Shown here one piece after another: positions 17,044-26,618 of a stretch of 64,000 nt of DNA. The stretch is from Alistipes onderdonkii. GTDB taxonomy: Bacteria > Bacteroidota > Bacteroidia > Bacteroidales > Rikenellaceae. The position numbers were made by a program, and so were the translations under genes. Position 1 is the stretch's first letter; each line of letters opens with the position of its first letter. The stretch covers positions 3,720,001 through 3,784,000 of the forward strand of contig NZ_CP102251.1 of the NCBI RefSeq assembly GCF_025145285.1, written 5' to 3'. Below the pieces are notes generated by a model that was not told the origin of the DNA, did no database searches, and saw nothing but the letters and a program-made list of their open reading frames with translations.

Positions 17044-18468
17044 ATGTTGCTGAGTGTGATTGAAACGGCGGAGACCTTGGGATGCTCCGCCCAATATGTG
17101 AGGAAACTTTTAAGGGAAGGCCGCCTCGCCGGCCAAAAAATAGGGGACTCATGGATTATAAACGACGATACTTTGGAATCTTTCGACAGGAAGGATCTGC
17201 GGACGAAAAAAAATGACGTTCCCGATCGGAAATCCAGGAAGGCGCCAAAACAGGGAGCACTGAATTGCCTCTCCTTTTTCTCCGGGGCAATGGGGCTGGA
17301 CATCGGACTGGAGCAGGAGGGCATCAACATATTACTGGCCTGCGAAACGGATAACGCATGCCGCCGGACGATCGTCGCCAACGAACCCGGCATCGGCCTG
17401 ATCGGAGATATAAGGGACTACACGGCCGGGGAGATCCTGGAATATGCCAACCTCAAAGAAAACGGGCAGGTCGACATCATCGTCGGCGGGCCGCCCTGCC
17501 AGGCATTCAGCACGGCCGGGAAAAGGCTCGGCTTCCAGGACGAGCGGGGCAATGTCTTTCTGAAATACATAGAAGTCATCCGGGAGATACAACCGCAGTA
17601 CGCCGTAATAGAAAACGTAAGAGGGTTGTTTTCGTCCGCACTTTCGATAGACATCGACGATGAAATTACCCGCAGCTACAACATCAATTGGGCAAAGACA
17701 CCGGGGTCGACACTCTTTTATATCAAAAAGAAGCTGGAAGCCGCAGGTTACAACGTAACTTTCAACCTTTACAATTCGGCCAATTTCGGCTCCCCGCAAA
17801 TCAGGGAGAGGGTCGTCATAACATGCACCAAATCCCCGAACCCGGTTCCGTACCTCCGTCCCACCCATTCGAACGAAGAGGTATTCGGGCTTGAAAGGTG
17901 GAGGACTTTCAGGGATGCAGTAGCCGGATTGGATCCGGCCCGATGCGACCACATCGACTTTTCCGAGAAGCGGCTGAAATACATAAAGATGCTGAAACCG
18001 GGGGAAAACTGGCGGAATCTGCCCAAAGAACTCCAGCCGGAAGCCATGGGAAACTCCTACCATCTGGGCGGTGGGAAAACGGGCTTTTACCGAAGGCTGG
18101 ACTGGGATTCGCCGTCCCCCACGGTAGTCACCCATCCCGCCATGCCCGCAACGGAATTGGCGCACCCGACGGAAAACAGGCCCCTGTCCATACAAGAATA
18201 CAAAAGGATTCAGGAATTTCCCGACGATTGGGTGATCGAAGGCAGTTTGCTGGACAAATACAAGCAAATCGGCAATGCGGTTCCCGTCGGGCTGGGCAGG
18301 GCAATCGGCAGGACAATCGCCGCCCACCGCCAGGGAGTCGAAACGGCGGCACCGGAAGGCTTTCCTTATTCCCGCTACAAGGGCACATCGGATCATGAAT
18401 TCGAAACCGGAATTTTATCGGGAAAACGAAAAAAAACATCGTCCCAGTTGACGATCGAATTCGATTAA
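17044..18468 (+). CDS. HTH-fused DNA (cytosine-5)-methyltransferase, type II R-M
   Basis: A 474-residue enzyme. Residues about 1-48 form a MerR/excisionase-type HTH (SVIETAETLGCSAQYVRKLLREGRL). Residues from 75 on are a C5-cytosine methyltransferase: SFFSGAMGLDIGL (SAM binding), GGPPCQAFS with catalytic Cys152, VIENVRG (motif VI), and QIGNAVPVGLGRAIG (motif X). It methylates one cytosine in the site cut by the partner endonuclease encoded 25 bases downstream. N-terminal HTH extensions in M.SsoII-like enzymes are known to act as regulators of their own R-M genes. The start at 17044 is set by the promoter position. Confidence 0.93.
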   Translation: MLLSVIETAETLGCSAQYVRKLLREGRLAGQKIGDSWIINDDTLESFDRKDLRTKKNDVPDRKSRKAPKQGALNCLSFFSGAMGLDIGLEQEGINILLACETDNACRRTIVANEPGIGLIGDIRDYTAGEILEYANLKENGQVDIIVGGPPCQAFSTAGKRLGFQDERGNVFLKYIEVIREIQPQYAVIENVRGLFSSALSIDIDDEITRSYNINWAKTPGSTLFYIKKKLEAAGYNVTFNLYNSANFGSPQIRERVVITCTKSPNPVPYLRPTHSNEEVFGLERWRTFRDAVAGLDPARCDHIDFSEKRLKYIKMLKPGENWRNLPKELQPEAMGNSYHLGGGKTGFYRRLDWDSPSPTVVTHPAMPATELAHPTENRPLSIQEYKRIQEFPDDWVIEGSLLDKYKQIGNAVPVGLGRAIGRTIAAHRQGVETAAPEGFPYSRYKGTSDHEFETGILSGKRKKTSSQLTIEFD

Positions 18469-18493
18469 TCCGTAATTTTAAAACAAAAAAGCC

Positions 18494-19234
18494 ATGACGG
18501 ATGCATACAGATTCGACGAATCGAGTACGGAACAGGCAATCGCCTATGCCAAAATATACGCCGGAGAAAATTATTCCCCCGCCATGGAGACCGTCCTGAA
18601 AGTCGCCTTCAGCGAAAAACGCAACTTGCCGACGTTCCGCCTGAAGAGTTCGGACACCATACTTCTATCCGGCTACATGAAAAAGTGGGTGGGGGCATAC
18701 CTGGCCGGATATAACAACAGGCCCTCGGTCAGAACCGGGAATTGCTCCGGGACACATCCGGATCCGATGGCAAAAACGATCCTCAGAGCCAGGATATCCG
18801 GGCTCGAGGATAATCTGGCCGATAAAATAGTGGCCGGGCACTCCCTGCTGATGACGATCGAAAACAATATCGGCGAGTTGCTCGAAGAGTACCTGTCCGT
18901 AAAATTATCTCCCCTGGGATGGTATTGCTGCTGGGGGAGTACGATCGACGCGGTAGACTTTTGCAAGGCAGACGGCTCGCTGCTGCAGATAAAGACAAGC
19001 GACAATTCCGAAAACAGTTCCAGCAGCAGGGTCAGGCAGGGCACTCCCATCGGAAAATGGTTCCGCAGGTTCTCGAGGCGTCCGGGAGTATATAACTGGG
19101 AGTCGCTCAACAGGATGCTGGGACGGCCGGGATATGTGTCCGAGTCAGACTTCCGGGCCTTCGCGGAAAAGACCATAGCGGCAAACCCGGCCTGCATATA
19201 TATAGCCGCCAACCACCTGTTGAACAGGCCCTGA
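18494..19234 (+). CDS. Type II restriction endonuclease, SinI-like
   Basis: A 246-residue protein directly after the methyltransferase. The core has PD-(D/E)XK character: Glu127/Glu131 in the helix IENNIGELLEEYL, then VDFCKADGSLLQIK with Asp155, Gln165 and Lys167, and the polar NSENSSSSR stretch. The motif RTGNCSGTHPDP at about 80-91 recalls the SinI family, whose known members recognise GGWCC. I make that family call from memory, so the site is uncertain. The type II endonuclease call itself rests on motif order and linkage to the methyltransferase. Confidence 0.7.
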   Translation: MTDAYRFDESSTEQAIAYAKIYAGENYSPAMETVLKVAFSEKRNLPTFRLKSSDTILLSGYMKKWVGAYLAGYNNRPSVRTGNCSGTHPDPMAKTILRARISGLEDNLADKIVAGHSLLMTIENNIGELLEEYLSVKLSPLGWYCCWGSTIDAVDFCKADGSLLQIKTSDNSENSSSSRVRQGTPIGKWFRRFSRRPGVYNWESLNRMLGRPGYVSESDFRAFAEKTIAANPACIYIAANHLLNRP

Positions 19235-19264
19235 GATATACCGTCCCGCAGGTGGATGCACCCA

Positions 19265-19297
19265 AAAATTACCCGGAGCGCTTGCCCGGGTAATTTT
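19265..19297. terminator. Bidirectional intrinsic terminator between convergent genes
   Basis: A 12-bp stem (AAAATTACCCGG with CCGGGTAATTTT, loop of 9) with A and T tracts on both sides, between the endonuclease gene and the convergent AraC gene. Confidence 0.8.
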
Positions 19298-19319
19298 CAT
19301 TCCGGATCGCGGGGGCGGG

Positions 19320-20234
19320 CTATTTCCCCAGCCGGTAAGCGGTGGGGGTCATGCCCGTATGGTTCTTGAAGTATTTCCCGAAAAACGACTGGTTGGGGAA
19401 ATTCAGGTAGTAGGAGATCTCCTGGATGCTCATCGTGGAGTATTTCAGCAGGTTTTTGGCTTCGAGCACCACATAGTCGTCGATCCACTGCACGGCCGTG
19501 CGCCCGCTGGTCTTGCGGATGATCGTCGTGAGGTATTTGGGCGTCAGGTTCAGCTGGCCGGCATAGAAACCGACCGAACGCTGCTGCATGTAATGCCTGG
19601 CCAGCACCCCCATGAACTGGTTGAAATACTCCTCGTTGCGGCTGCGCGAAGAGGCGTCCGACGCCCCCGTCTCGACATGCCGGGCGATGATCCGGCAGAC
19701 CTTGTAGGCCAGTGTCCGGATCATCGAACGTATGATCTCGGCGGAGTAGGGGTCGTTGTGCTGCCGTGCCCCCTCGATGCGGATCCCGTCCAGCGAACGC
19801 ATGACCCCGTCCCACTCCTCGCCGTCGAGCGGCAGGCTGGGATGCTTCTCGACCTGCAGGAAAAGCTGTGTCAGCAATTTGAGGTCTATATTGATCCGTT
19901 GGATGAACTCCTCCTCGCAGAGAATGGCGTGCACGCTGGCGTCCTCCACCGACTCGACCTGCAGGATGCTGCCGGGCAGGTGCACGAAAAGCGTCCTCTC
20001 GCCAATCGTGTGGCGCGTCACGCCCGAAGTGGAAACAATCGAACCTTTAGAACAAAAAATGATCGCAAAGGCGTTCAGACGTGTCGGATACCGGAACAGG
20101 TCGATGTTGAATTCATCCTTCACATTGACACGCGAAGCGATCAGGCATCCATCGTAATAGAGGTCTTCCGGCCTGCGGCCGCAGATGTCGAGCAATGTGG
20201 CGAGCGAGAAGCTCTGAATCTCCTTTTTGTTCAT
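19320..20234 (-). CDS. AraC-family transcriptional regulator of the RND pump
   Basis: A 304-residue regulator with a cupin-like sensor half and a C-terminal double HTH (LARHYMQQRSVGFYAGQLNLTPKYLTTI, then ISYYLNFPNQSFFGKYFKNHTG). I start at MNKKEIQSFS because a -7 box (TATATTTG, minus strand, 20255-20262) lies just upstream and the longer frame has no protein character. It is divergent from an RND efflux operon, which it probably controls. Confidence 0.88.
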   Translation of the reverse strand: MNKKEIQSFSLATLLDICGRRPEDLYYDGCLIASRVNVKDEFNIDLFRYPTRLNAFAIIFCSKGSIVSTSGVTRHTIGERTLFVHLPGSILQVESVEDASVHAILCEEEFIQRINIDLKLLTQLFLQVEKHPSLPLDGEEWDGVMRSLDGIRIEGARQHNDPYSAEIIRSMIRTLAYKVCRIIARHVETGASDASSRSRNEEYFNQFMGVLARHYMQQRSVGFYAGQLNLTPKYLTTIIRKTSGRTAVQWIDDYVVLEAKNLLKYSTMSIQEISYYLNFPNQSFFGKYFKNHTGMTPTAYRLGK

Positions 20235-20254
20235 TTTACCGATAATTATGCGGA

Positions 20255-20262
20255 CAAATATA
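20255..20262 (-). promoter_or_regulatory. -7 box TATATTTG of the AraC gene
   Basis: TATATTTG on the minus strand, 20 bases before the chosen ATG at 20234. No clear -33 element. Confidence 0.5.
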
Positions 20263-20386
20263 CGCAAATCCCGGGAGCTTTTCATTGAATAGTACAAAAT
20301 CGAACCAATCGACGAATTCATCCGACACGATGGTCTTTTCTTACGACCGCTAAAACGGCAACTTTGCATCGAAAAATACGGAACAG

Positions 20387-21400
20387 ATGAAACAAACGAC
20401 TTTTTGCGCAATACTGCTGTTAGCGACAGGTTGCACATCACCGAAAAAGACCCATACGGCCGATCCGCTGCGGGTGGGCAGCATCGTCGTCACCCCGTCG
20501 TCGGACATCGACGCCGCGCTCTACGTCGGCACGATCGAGGAGGAGACCTCGGCCGCCCTGAGTTTCCCCGTCGCCGGTACCGTCGCGCGCACCTACGCAG
20601 ACGAAGGGCAGCGCGTGCAGCAGGGGCAGCTGTTGGCCGAACTCGATCCGACGTCGGCCCGGCAGACCTTCGATGCCGCGCAGGCGGCACTCGACCAGGC
20701 GAAAGATGCCTGTGCGCGCCTCAAACAACTTTACGACGCCGAGAGCCTGCCCCAGATCAAGTGGGTCGAGGCGCAGACCCGGCTGCGCCAGGCCGAGTCG
20801 GCATACGGCATCGCCCGCAAAAACCTCGACGACTGCAAGTTGTACGCACCGTTCACGGGCGTCATCGGCAAACGGCAGGCCGCAGCGGGGGAGACGGTTC
20901 TGCCGGGCGTCCCGGCCATGACCCTGCTGCGGATCGGGACGGTGAAAGTCCGCTTCCCGGTACCCGAGCAGGAGATCGCACGCCTGGACACGGACAGCCG
21001 GCTGCGGATAACCGTCGCGGCACTCGGCGACCGTGCTTTCCCGGCCGGGAAGATCGAAAAGGGTGCCGTGGCAAACCCCGCCACACACACCTATGACGTA
21101 CGCGCCACGCTGTCCAACGCCGACGGCGAGCTGCTTCCGGGCATGGTATGCCGCGTGGAGGCATCGCCGGCAGGGGCGGCCGAAGAGATCGCGCTGCCGG
21201 TACGCGCCGTGCAGCAGGCCGGCGACGGAAGCCGCTTCGTATGGAAAGTGAGCGGGGATTCGGTCGTCCGCACGGCTGTCGCCACGGGACGCCTGGTGAA
21301 CAACGCCGTCACGATCACCGCAGGAATACAAGCGGGCGACCGCATCGTGACCGACGGGATGCAGAAAATCGGCCAGGGAAGTAAAGTCATAGCGGAATGA
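20387..21400 (+). CDS. RND efflux periplasmic adaptor lipoprotein
   Basis: A 337-residue membrane-fusion lipoprotein (LLATGC, Cys16). It has the biotinyl-lipoyl half motif (AALSFPVAGTVARTYADEGQRVQQGQLLAELD), a short alpha-hairpin (AAQAALDQAKDACARLKQLY), the second lipoyl half (LYAPFTGVIGKR) and a beta-barrel. It bridges the inner-membrane pump and outer-membrane channel encoded next. Its last four bases overlap the permease start (ATGA). Confidence 0.93.
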   Translation: MKQTTFCAILLLATGCTSPKKTHTADPLRVGSIVVTPSSDIDAALYVGTIEEETSAALSFPVAGTVARTYADEGQRVQQGQLLAELDPTSARQTFDAAQAALDQAKDACARLKQLYDAESLPQIKWVEAQTRLRQAESAYGIARKNLDDCKLYAPFTGVIGKRQAAAGETVLPGVPAMTLLRIGTVKVRFPVPEQEIARLDTDSRLRITVAALGDRAFPAGKIEKGAVANPATHTYDVRATLSNADGELLPGMVCRVEASPAGAAEEIALPVRAVQQAGDGSRFVWKVSGDSVVRTAVATGRLVNNAVTITAGIQAGDRIVTDGMQKIGQGSKVIAE

Positions 21401-24400
21401 AAAGCAATATAATATCGTGGTCGATGCGCAATTTCCGCATCGCCTTCCTCATCGTGGGCTGCCTGTTCGCCTTCGGTATTTACGGGCTGGTGCATATTCC
21501 CAAGCAGGAGTTCCCGGAATACACGATCCGCCAGGGCGTGGTGGTGGGCGTCTATCCCGGCGCCACGAGCGAAGAGGTCGAGCAGCAGCTCGCCAAGCCG
21601 CTCGAACAGTTCCTGATGACTTACAAGGAGGTCAAACGGTCGAAGACCACCTCCACGTCGCAGAACGGCATGTGCTACGTGATGGTCGAACTCGAAGACC
21701 ACGTGAACGACAAGGACGAAGTGTGGTCAAAGATCAAGCACGGCCTGGTGGCATTCAAGTCGCAGTTGCCGCCGGGCGTTGCGGCCGTGGTCACCAACGA
21801 CGACTTCGGCGACACCTCGGCGCTGCTCATCACGCTTGAATCCGACACGCGGTCGTACCGCGAACTGAAAGGCTACATGGACGACCTGAGCGACCGCCTG
21901 CGCCGCATCGAGTCGGTCTCGAACCTGCGCCCGTACGGCGTGCAGCAGGAGCAAATCTCGATCTACGCCGACCATGAACGGCTGGCGGCCTACGGCATCG
22001 GCGAAAAAGTCCTCTCGGCCGCGCTCGCCTCGCAGGGACTGACCCCGATGGGCGGGTCGGTCAGCAACGCCGAGACCGAAACGCCCATCCACATCGCGCC
22101 GTCGCTGGCCGGCGAGCGGGAGGTCGCCGAGCAGATCATCTGGAGCGACCCCCAGGGGAATGTGCTGCGCGTGAAGGACGTGGCGCGCGTCGTACGCGAA
22201 TACGACGACCCGGACAGCTACATCCGCAACAACGGCCATCGCTGCGTCATGCTGTCGATGGAGATGAAGGCGGGCTTCAACATCGTGCAATACGGCCGTG
22301 ACGTGGACGAAGTGCTGCACGAATTCATTGCGGCCGAGCTCCCCGCGGACGTCCAGGTGCAGCGCATCGCCGACCAGGCCAAGGTCGTGGGCGACTCGGT
22401 GCACTCGTTCCTGCGCGACCTGTTCGTCGCCATGGCCATCATCATCCTGGTGATGATGCTCCTCTTCCCGCTGCGGTCGGCCATCGTGGCGGCCATCACC
22501 ATCCCGCTGTCGACCTTCATCTCGGTGGGAATCATGTACCTGTGCGGCATCCCGCTCAACACGGTGACCCTCGCGGCGCTGGTCGTGGTGCTGGGTATGA
22601 TCGTCGACAATTCGATCGTGGTGATCGACGGCTACCTCGACTACCTCGGGCGCGGCCACTCGCGCTGGTTCGCGGCGGTCGAGAGCGCCCGGGAGTTCTT
22701 CCCGTCGCTGCTGCTGGCCACGGTCTGCATCTGCATGATCTTCTATCCGATCCTCTTCACCATGACGGGCATGATGGGCGACTTCCTGACCTATTTCCCG
22801 TGGACGATCACGATCAACCTGATGGTCTCGCTGCTGCTGGCCGTGCTGGTGATCCCGTTCCTCGAAATCCTCATCATCCCCACCGTACAGCCGAAAAAAG
22901 CGGGCAAGTCGGTCACAGACCGCGTACACGACCTCTACCGCCGCGTACTGGCGTGGACGTTCCGCCACGGCTGGCTGACGATCTCGATGGGCGTCGCTTC
23001 GGTCATCGTATCGCTGCTGATCGCCACGCAGCTCAAGCTGCGCATGGTTCCCTTCGCCGACCGCGACCAGTTCGCCGTGGAGATCTACCTGCGCCCCGAC
23101 GTGCCGCTGGAGCGCACCGCCGCCGTAGCCGACTCGGTCTACCGGGTGCTGCACGACGATGCGCGCGTGAAATCGGTCACCTCGTTCGTCGGGTGCTCCT
23201 CGCCGCGCTTCCAGATGAGCTACGCCCCGCAGATGGCAGGCAAGAACTACGCACAGTTCATCGTCAACACCACCTCGGTCGACGACACCGAAGATATCCT
23301 CGACCAGTATGCCGACGCATGGGCCGACCGTTTCCCCGAGGCCTATGTCAAATTCAAGCAGCTCGACTACCAGAACGTCCCCTCGCTGGAGTTCCGGTTC
23401 TACGGCAGCGACATCGACTCGCTGCGCACCGCGACCGACGGCCTGATGGCCCGGATGCGCCGGATGCCCGAGCTGCAATGGGTACACTCCGACTACGAAG
23501 ACCCCCGTTCGGTCATCGACGTGCGGCTGGATCCCGTCACGGCACCGCAGCTGGGCGTCACGCGGACGCTGGCCGCGGTCAACCTGGCACTGGCTTCGGG
23601 CGACGTCCCGGTCGGATCGGTCTGGGAGGGCGATTACCGGCTGCCCGTCGTACTCAAGAACGACACACGGCAGGGCCAGCGCTCGCTCTCCGACATCGGG
23701 GACACCTACATCTCGTCGCCGGTGCCTTCGGTCAGCGTGCCCCTGCGCCAGATCGCCGACGTGGAGCCCATCTGGAGCCAGAGCAAGATCGTACACCGCA
23801 ACGGCATGCGCTGCATAACCGTCACGGCCGACCTCAAACGCGGCGCCAACGCCATGCGGATGACTTCACGCATCAGCGACATCATCGACCGGGAGCTGGT
23901 GCTCCCGGCAGGCGTCACCACGGAACTGGGCGGCGCCCATGAATTCGACTGGGAGACCATCCCGCCCATCGCATCGGGGCTGTCGATCTCGCTGGTGATC
24001 ATTTTCTTCTTCATCCTCGTCAACTTCCGCAAGTTCGGCATCACGCTGGTGGTCATGGCCTCGATGTCGCTGTGCCTGTTCGGCGCCGTCGTCGGGCTGC
24101 GGATCGCCGACTTCACCATCGGCCTCACGTCGGTGCTGGGATTCATCACGCTGCTGGGCATGATCGTGCGCAACGTCATCCTGATGTACCAGCACGCCGA
24201 GGACAAACGCAAGGTCTGCCACTGGTCGGCACGCCTGGCGGCCTACGACGCCGGCAAGCGGCGCATGGTGCCGATCTTCCTCACAACCGCGACCACGGCC
24301 GTAGGCGTCGTGCCGATGATGTTCGGCGGCAGTACGTTCTGGGCGCCGGTCGGCGTAACGATCTTCGCCGGCGGCATCGGCTCGCTGATCCTCGTAGTCA

Positions 24401-24438
24401 CGATCCTGCCCGTCCTCTATTCCAAAATTTACAAATGA
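21397..24438 (+). CDS. RND efflux transporter, inner-membrane permease
   Basis: A 1013-residue proton-driven RND pump with the usual two repeats of a helix, a large periplasmic loop and a helix bundle. The central TM4 motif reads LGMIVDNSIVVIDGY: one of the two proton-relay Asp of AcrB is kept and the second is Asn, as in a subset of the family. The end carries LTTATTAVGVVPMMFGGS and a final helix. Part of an adaptor-permease-channel operon. Substrates cannot be read from sequence. Confidence 0.95.
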   Translation: MKSNIISWSMRNFRIAFLIVGCLFAFGIYGLVHIPKQEFPEYTIRQGVVVGVYPGATSEEVEQQLAKPLEQFLMTYKEVKRSKTTSTSQNGMCYVMVELEDHVNDKDEVWSKIKHGLVAFKSQLPPGVAAVVTNDDFGDTSALLITLESDTRSYRELKGYMDDLSDRLRRIESVSNLRPYGVQQEQISIYADHERLAAYGIGEKVLSAALASQGLTPMGGSVSNAETETPIHIAPSLAGEREVAEQIIWSDPQGNVLRVKDVARVVREYDDPDSYIRNNGHRCVMLSMEMKAGFNIVQYGRDVDEVLHEFIAAELPADVQVQRIADQAKVVGDSVHSFLRDLFVAMAIIILVMMLLFPLRSAIVAAITIPLSTFISVGIMYLCGIPLNTVTLAALVVVLGMIVDNSIVVIDGYLDYLGRGHSRWFAAVESAREFFPSLLLATVCICMIFYPILFTMTGMMGDFLTYFPWTITINLMVSLLLAVLVIPFLEILIIPTVQPKKAGKSVTDRVHDLYRRVLAWTFRHGWLTISMGVASVIVSLLIATQLKLRMVPFADRDQFAVEIYLRPDVPLERTAAVADSVYRVLHDDARVKSVTSFVGCSSPRFQMSYAPQMAGKNYAQFIVNTTSVDDTEDILDQYADAWADRFPEAYVKFKQLDYQNVPSLEFRFYGSDIDSLRTATDGLMARMRRMPELQWVHSDYEDPRSVIDVRLDPVTAPQLGVTRTLAAVNLALASGDVPVGSVWEGDYRLPVVLKNDTRQGQRSLSDIGDTYISSPVPSVSVPLRQIADVEPIWSQSKIVHRNGMRCITVTADLKRGANAMRMTSRISDIIDRELVLPAGVTTELGGAHEFDWETIPPIASGLSISLVIIFFFILVNFRKFGITLVVMASMSLCLFGAVVGLRIADFTIGLTSVLGFITLLGMIVRNVILMYQHAEDKRKVCHWSARLAAYDAGKRRMVPIFLTTATTAVGVVPMMFGGSTFWAPVGVTIFAGGIGSLILVVTILPVLYSKIYK

Positions 24439-25715
24439 TGAAAAAGACCGTCCTATTCCTCCTGCTGTGCATGGCCGCCGCCCCGGGCCTGTCCCAGACG
24501 CTCACGCTCGACGAGTGCCGCGCCGCGGCCGAGGAGCATAACCGCACGCTCAAAAACAGCCGCCTCGGCCTCGACGCCGCCTTGCAGACGCGCCGCGAGG
24601 CATTCACCACCTATTTCCCGCAGGTCTCGGCCTCGGGCGGCGTATTCCAGGCCCAGCACGGGCTGGTGCAGGCCGATTTCACGATCCCGCAGATGGGGTC
24701 GCTGCCCCTGTCGCTGGTAAAACGCGGCATCCAGGGTTCCGTCACGGCCGTGCAGCCCCTGTTCGCAGGGCTGAAGATCGTCAGCGGCAACAAACTCGCC
24801 CGGCTGGGCGAAGAGGTCGCGCAGCTGCAACTGCAAAAGACCGCAGCCGAGGTGCGCGAACGTACCGACACCTATTTCTGGCAGGTGGTATCGCTCAGGG
24901 ACAACCTTTCGACCATCGAAGCCGTGGAGCGGCAACTGGCGGAGATACACCGCCAGGTCGCACTCTCGGTCGAGGCAGGGCTCGTGACCACGAACGACCT
25001 GCTGCGCGTGGAACTGCGCAGGCAGGAGGTAGCCTCCGAGCGGCTGAAGGTCGAAAACGGGCTGAAGGTGTCGAAGATGCTGCTCGCACAGCATATCGGC
25101 GCCGACTGGCATACGTTCGACATCGCGGCCGCAGCCTTCGGCGAACCGGAGGCCCCGGCAGCCTATTACGTGCCGGTGGACGAGGCGCTCGACCGCCGCG
25201 CGGAATACCTGCTCTCGGAAAAGAACGTCGAGGCGCAGAAATACCGCAAACGCATGGAACGCGGCAAACGGCTGCCGACCGTGGCCGTGGGCGCCGGGTA
25301 CCTCTATTATAACGTGACCGACAAGGACGTGGACGACGGAATGGTCTTCGCACAGGTATCCATCCCCATTTCCGACTGGTGGGGCGGGGCTCATGCCCTG
25401 AAAAAGGCCCGCATCGACGAGATGCAGGCCGAGAACGACCGGCTGGAAGCCCGCGAAATGCTCGCCGTGGAGATCGAACGGACATGGAGCGAAGTGCAGG
25501 AGGCCCACGCACAGATCCTGCTCATGCAGCGTTCGGTGGCATCGGCCACCGAAAACCTGCGGCAGAACCGCAATTTCTACGACGCAGGGACAGCTACCCT
25601 CACAGACCTGCTCGACGCCGAGACGCTCTACACCCAGAGCCGCAACAACCTCACCTCGGCCTATGCCGCCTACCACACCTCGCTCGCGAAATACATGCGC
25701 GTCACGGGGCGCTAA
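24435..25715 (+). CDS. TolC-family outer membrane channel
   Basis: A 426-residue outer-membrane efflux protein with signal peptide (ends near GLSQ) and two TolC-type helical repeats (LTLDECRAAAEEHNRTLKNS and NFYDAGTATLTDLLDAETLY). The ATG at 24435 overlaps the permease stop; ATG 24438 is the alternative. It completes the first RND pump, and a palindromic repeat element follows the stop. Confidence 0.93.
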   Translation: MMKKTVLFLLLCMAAAPGLSQTLTLDECRAAAEEHNRTLKNSRLGLDAALQTRREAFTTYFPQVSASGGVFQAQHGLVQADFTIPQMGSLPLSLVKRGIQGSVTAVQPLFAGLKIVSGNKLARLGEEVAQLQLQKTAAEVRERTDTYFWQVVSLRDNLSTIEAVERQLAEIHRQVALSVEAGLVTTNDLLRVELRRQEVASERLKVENGLKVSKMLLAQHIGADWHTFDIAAAAFGEPEAPAAYYVPVDEALDRRAEYLLSEKNVEAQKYRKRMERGKRLPTVAVGAGYLYYNVTDKDVDDGMVFAQVSIPISDWWGGAHALKKARIDEMQAENDRLEAREMLAVEIERTWSEVQEAHAQILLMQRSVASATENLRQNRNFYDAGTATLTDLLDAETLYTQSRNNLTSAYAAYHTSLAKYMRVTGR

Positions 25716-25754
25716 GAGGCGGCAGCCGGCTCAACGCCCGGCAGACAGGACGAG

Positions 25755-25854
25755 GAGGCTGTCCGACAAGTCCCCCGAAACAAAATCCACCCCCGGCCGG
25801 AGATTGCTCCGACGGGGGTGGAATCGTATAAAAACGGGGTTGTAAGCCAGCTTC
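25755..25854. repeat. Palindromic intergenic element, copy A (degraded)
   Basis: An 18-base arm (25755-25772) is matched imperfectly, about 13 of 18, by an inverted arm at 25837-25854. Between them is a 10-bp hairpin (TCCACCCCCG, 25786-25795, with CGGGGGTGGA, 25813-25822). The size and parts match copy B at 57603-57700. The element lies between convergent genes and the inner hairpin may also end transcription. Confidence 0.55.
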
Positions 25855-25934
25855 TTCGCTTCATTCCGGGGCGGGGATTCCGGGCAGGATTCCGGGCAGG
25901 GGCATGCCGGGGCAACCCGCTGCCCGGCACGCCG

Positions 25935-26513
25935 TCAGTAGCCCAGTCCCATCTCCTGCCGCACCAGTTCGGCCTCCTGCCAGCCTTTCGCGGTGGCGGA
26001 ACCGCGCACGACGGTAAAGAGCATGCGCATCGCAGCTTCGCGGTCGCGGTTGCCGACGGAGAAATTCTGCCAGAAGAGTTTTTCCAGCAACCCGTAATAC
26101 GCCTCGCCGAGCAGGTACCCCTCATCGACGCCCCGCATGAAAACGGCACGCTGGCGTTTGCGGAGCGCACGCCGTTCGGCATGGAGCGCGTCGATCGCCG
26201 ACGGATAATAGGAAACGTCCTCGGCGAATTCCCAGCCCATCGCATCGAAGGCGTCGTACATGGCGGCGGACATGCGCAGCAGGGCGTCCATCGGGTTCCG
26301 GGCGGCCGCACAGACCGAGTCGAAGTATGCGTCCTCCTTTTGCAGCCGGGCGGCCACGCTCTGGCCGACCAGCTCCCACTTCCCCGCGAAGAGACTGCAC
26401 AACTCCTGTTTGGGGATGCCGATTTCCCTGGCGATGGCGCGCATAGTGAGTTTCTGCATCCCTTCGCGGAGGAAGAGTTCGCAGGCGGCATTCAAGATAG
26501 CTTCTTTATTCAT
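25935..26513 (-). CDS. TetR-family transcriptional regulator
   Basis: A 192-residue regulator. The N-terminal HTH is ILNAACELFLREGMQKLTMRAIAREIGIPKQELCSLF, with a helical ligand/dimer domain after it. It lies 105 bases downstream of the ABC-2 permease pair on the same strand, so it may be read with them or separately. Its target is probably one of the neighbouring efflux systems; the DNA does not say which. Confidence 0.85.
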   Translation of the reverse strand: MNKEAILNAACELFLREGMQKLTMRAIAREIGIPKQELCSLFAGKWELVGQSVAARLQKEDAYFDSVCAAARNPMDALLRMSAAMYDAFDAMGWEFAEDVSYYPSAIDALHAERRALRKRQRAVFMRGVDEGYLLGEAYYGLLEKLFWQNFSVGNRDREAAMRMLFTVVRGSATAKGWQEAELVRQEMGLGY

Positions 26514-26618
26514 AATCGGAAAGTATTAGGTTCGATTCCCAGGTCGTATCACCGTCGCTCCGGAGGCAGGATGGCCGTCCTGCCGGGCGGGCCGTTATTC
26601 CCGGGACACGGCGTGCCG

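Noticed and set aside
16600..19320. Genomic island with tRNA-Gly att sites
   Set aside because: No integrase gene and no repeat of the tRNA 3' end was found downstream, so an island cannot be supported.
20235..20441. N-terminal extension of the AraC gene
   Set aside because: Reads through the -7 box at 20255-20262 and has no protein character; start set to 20234.
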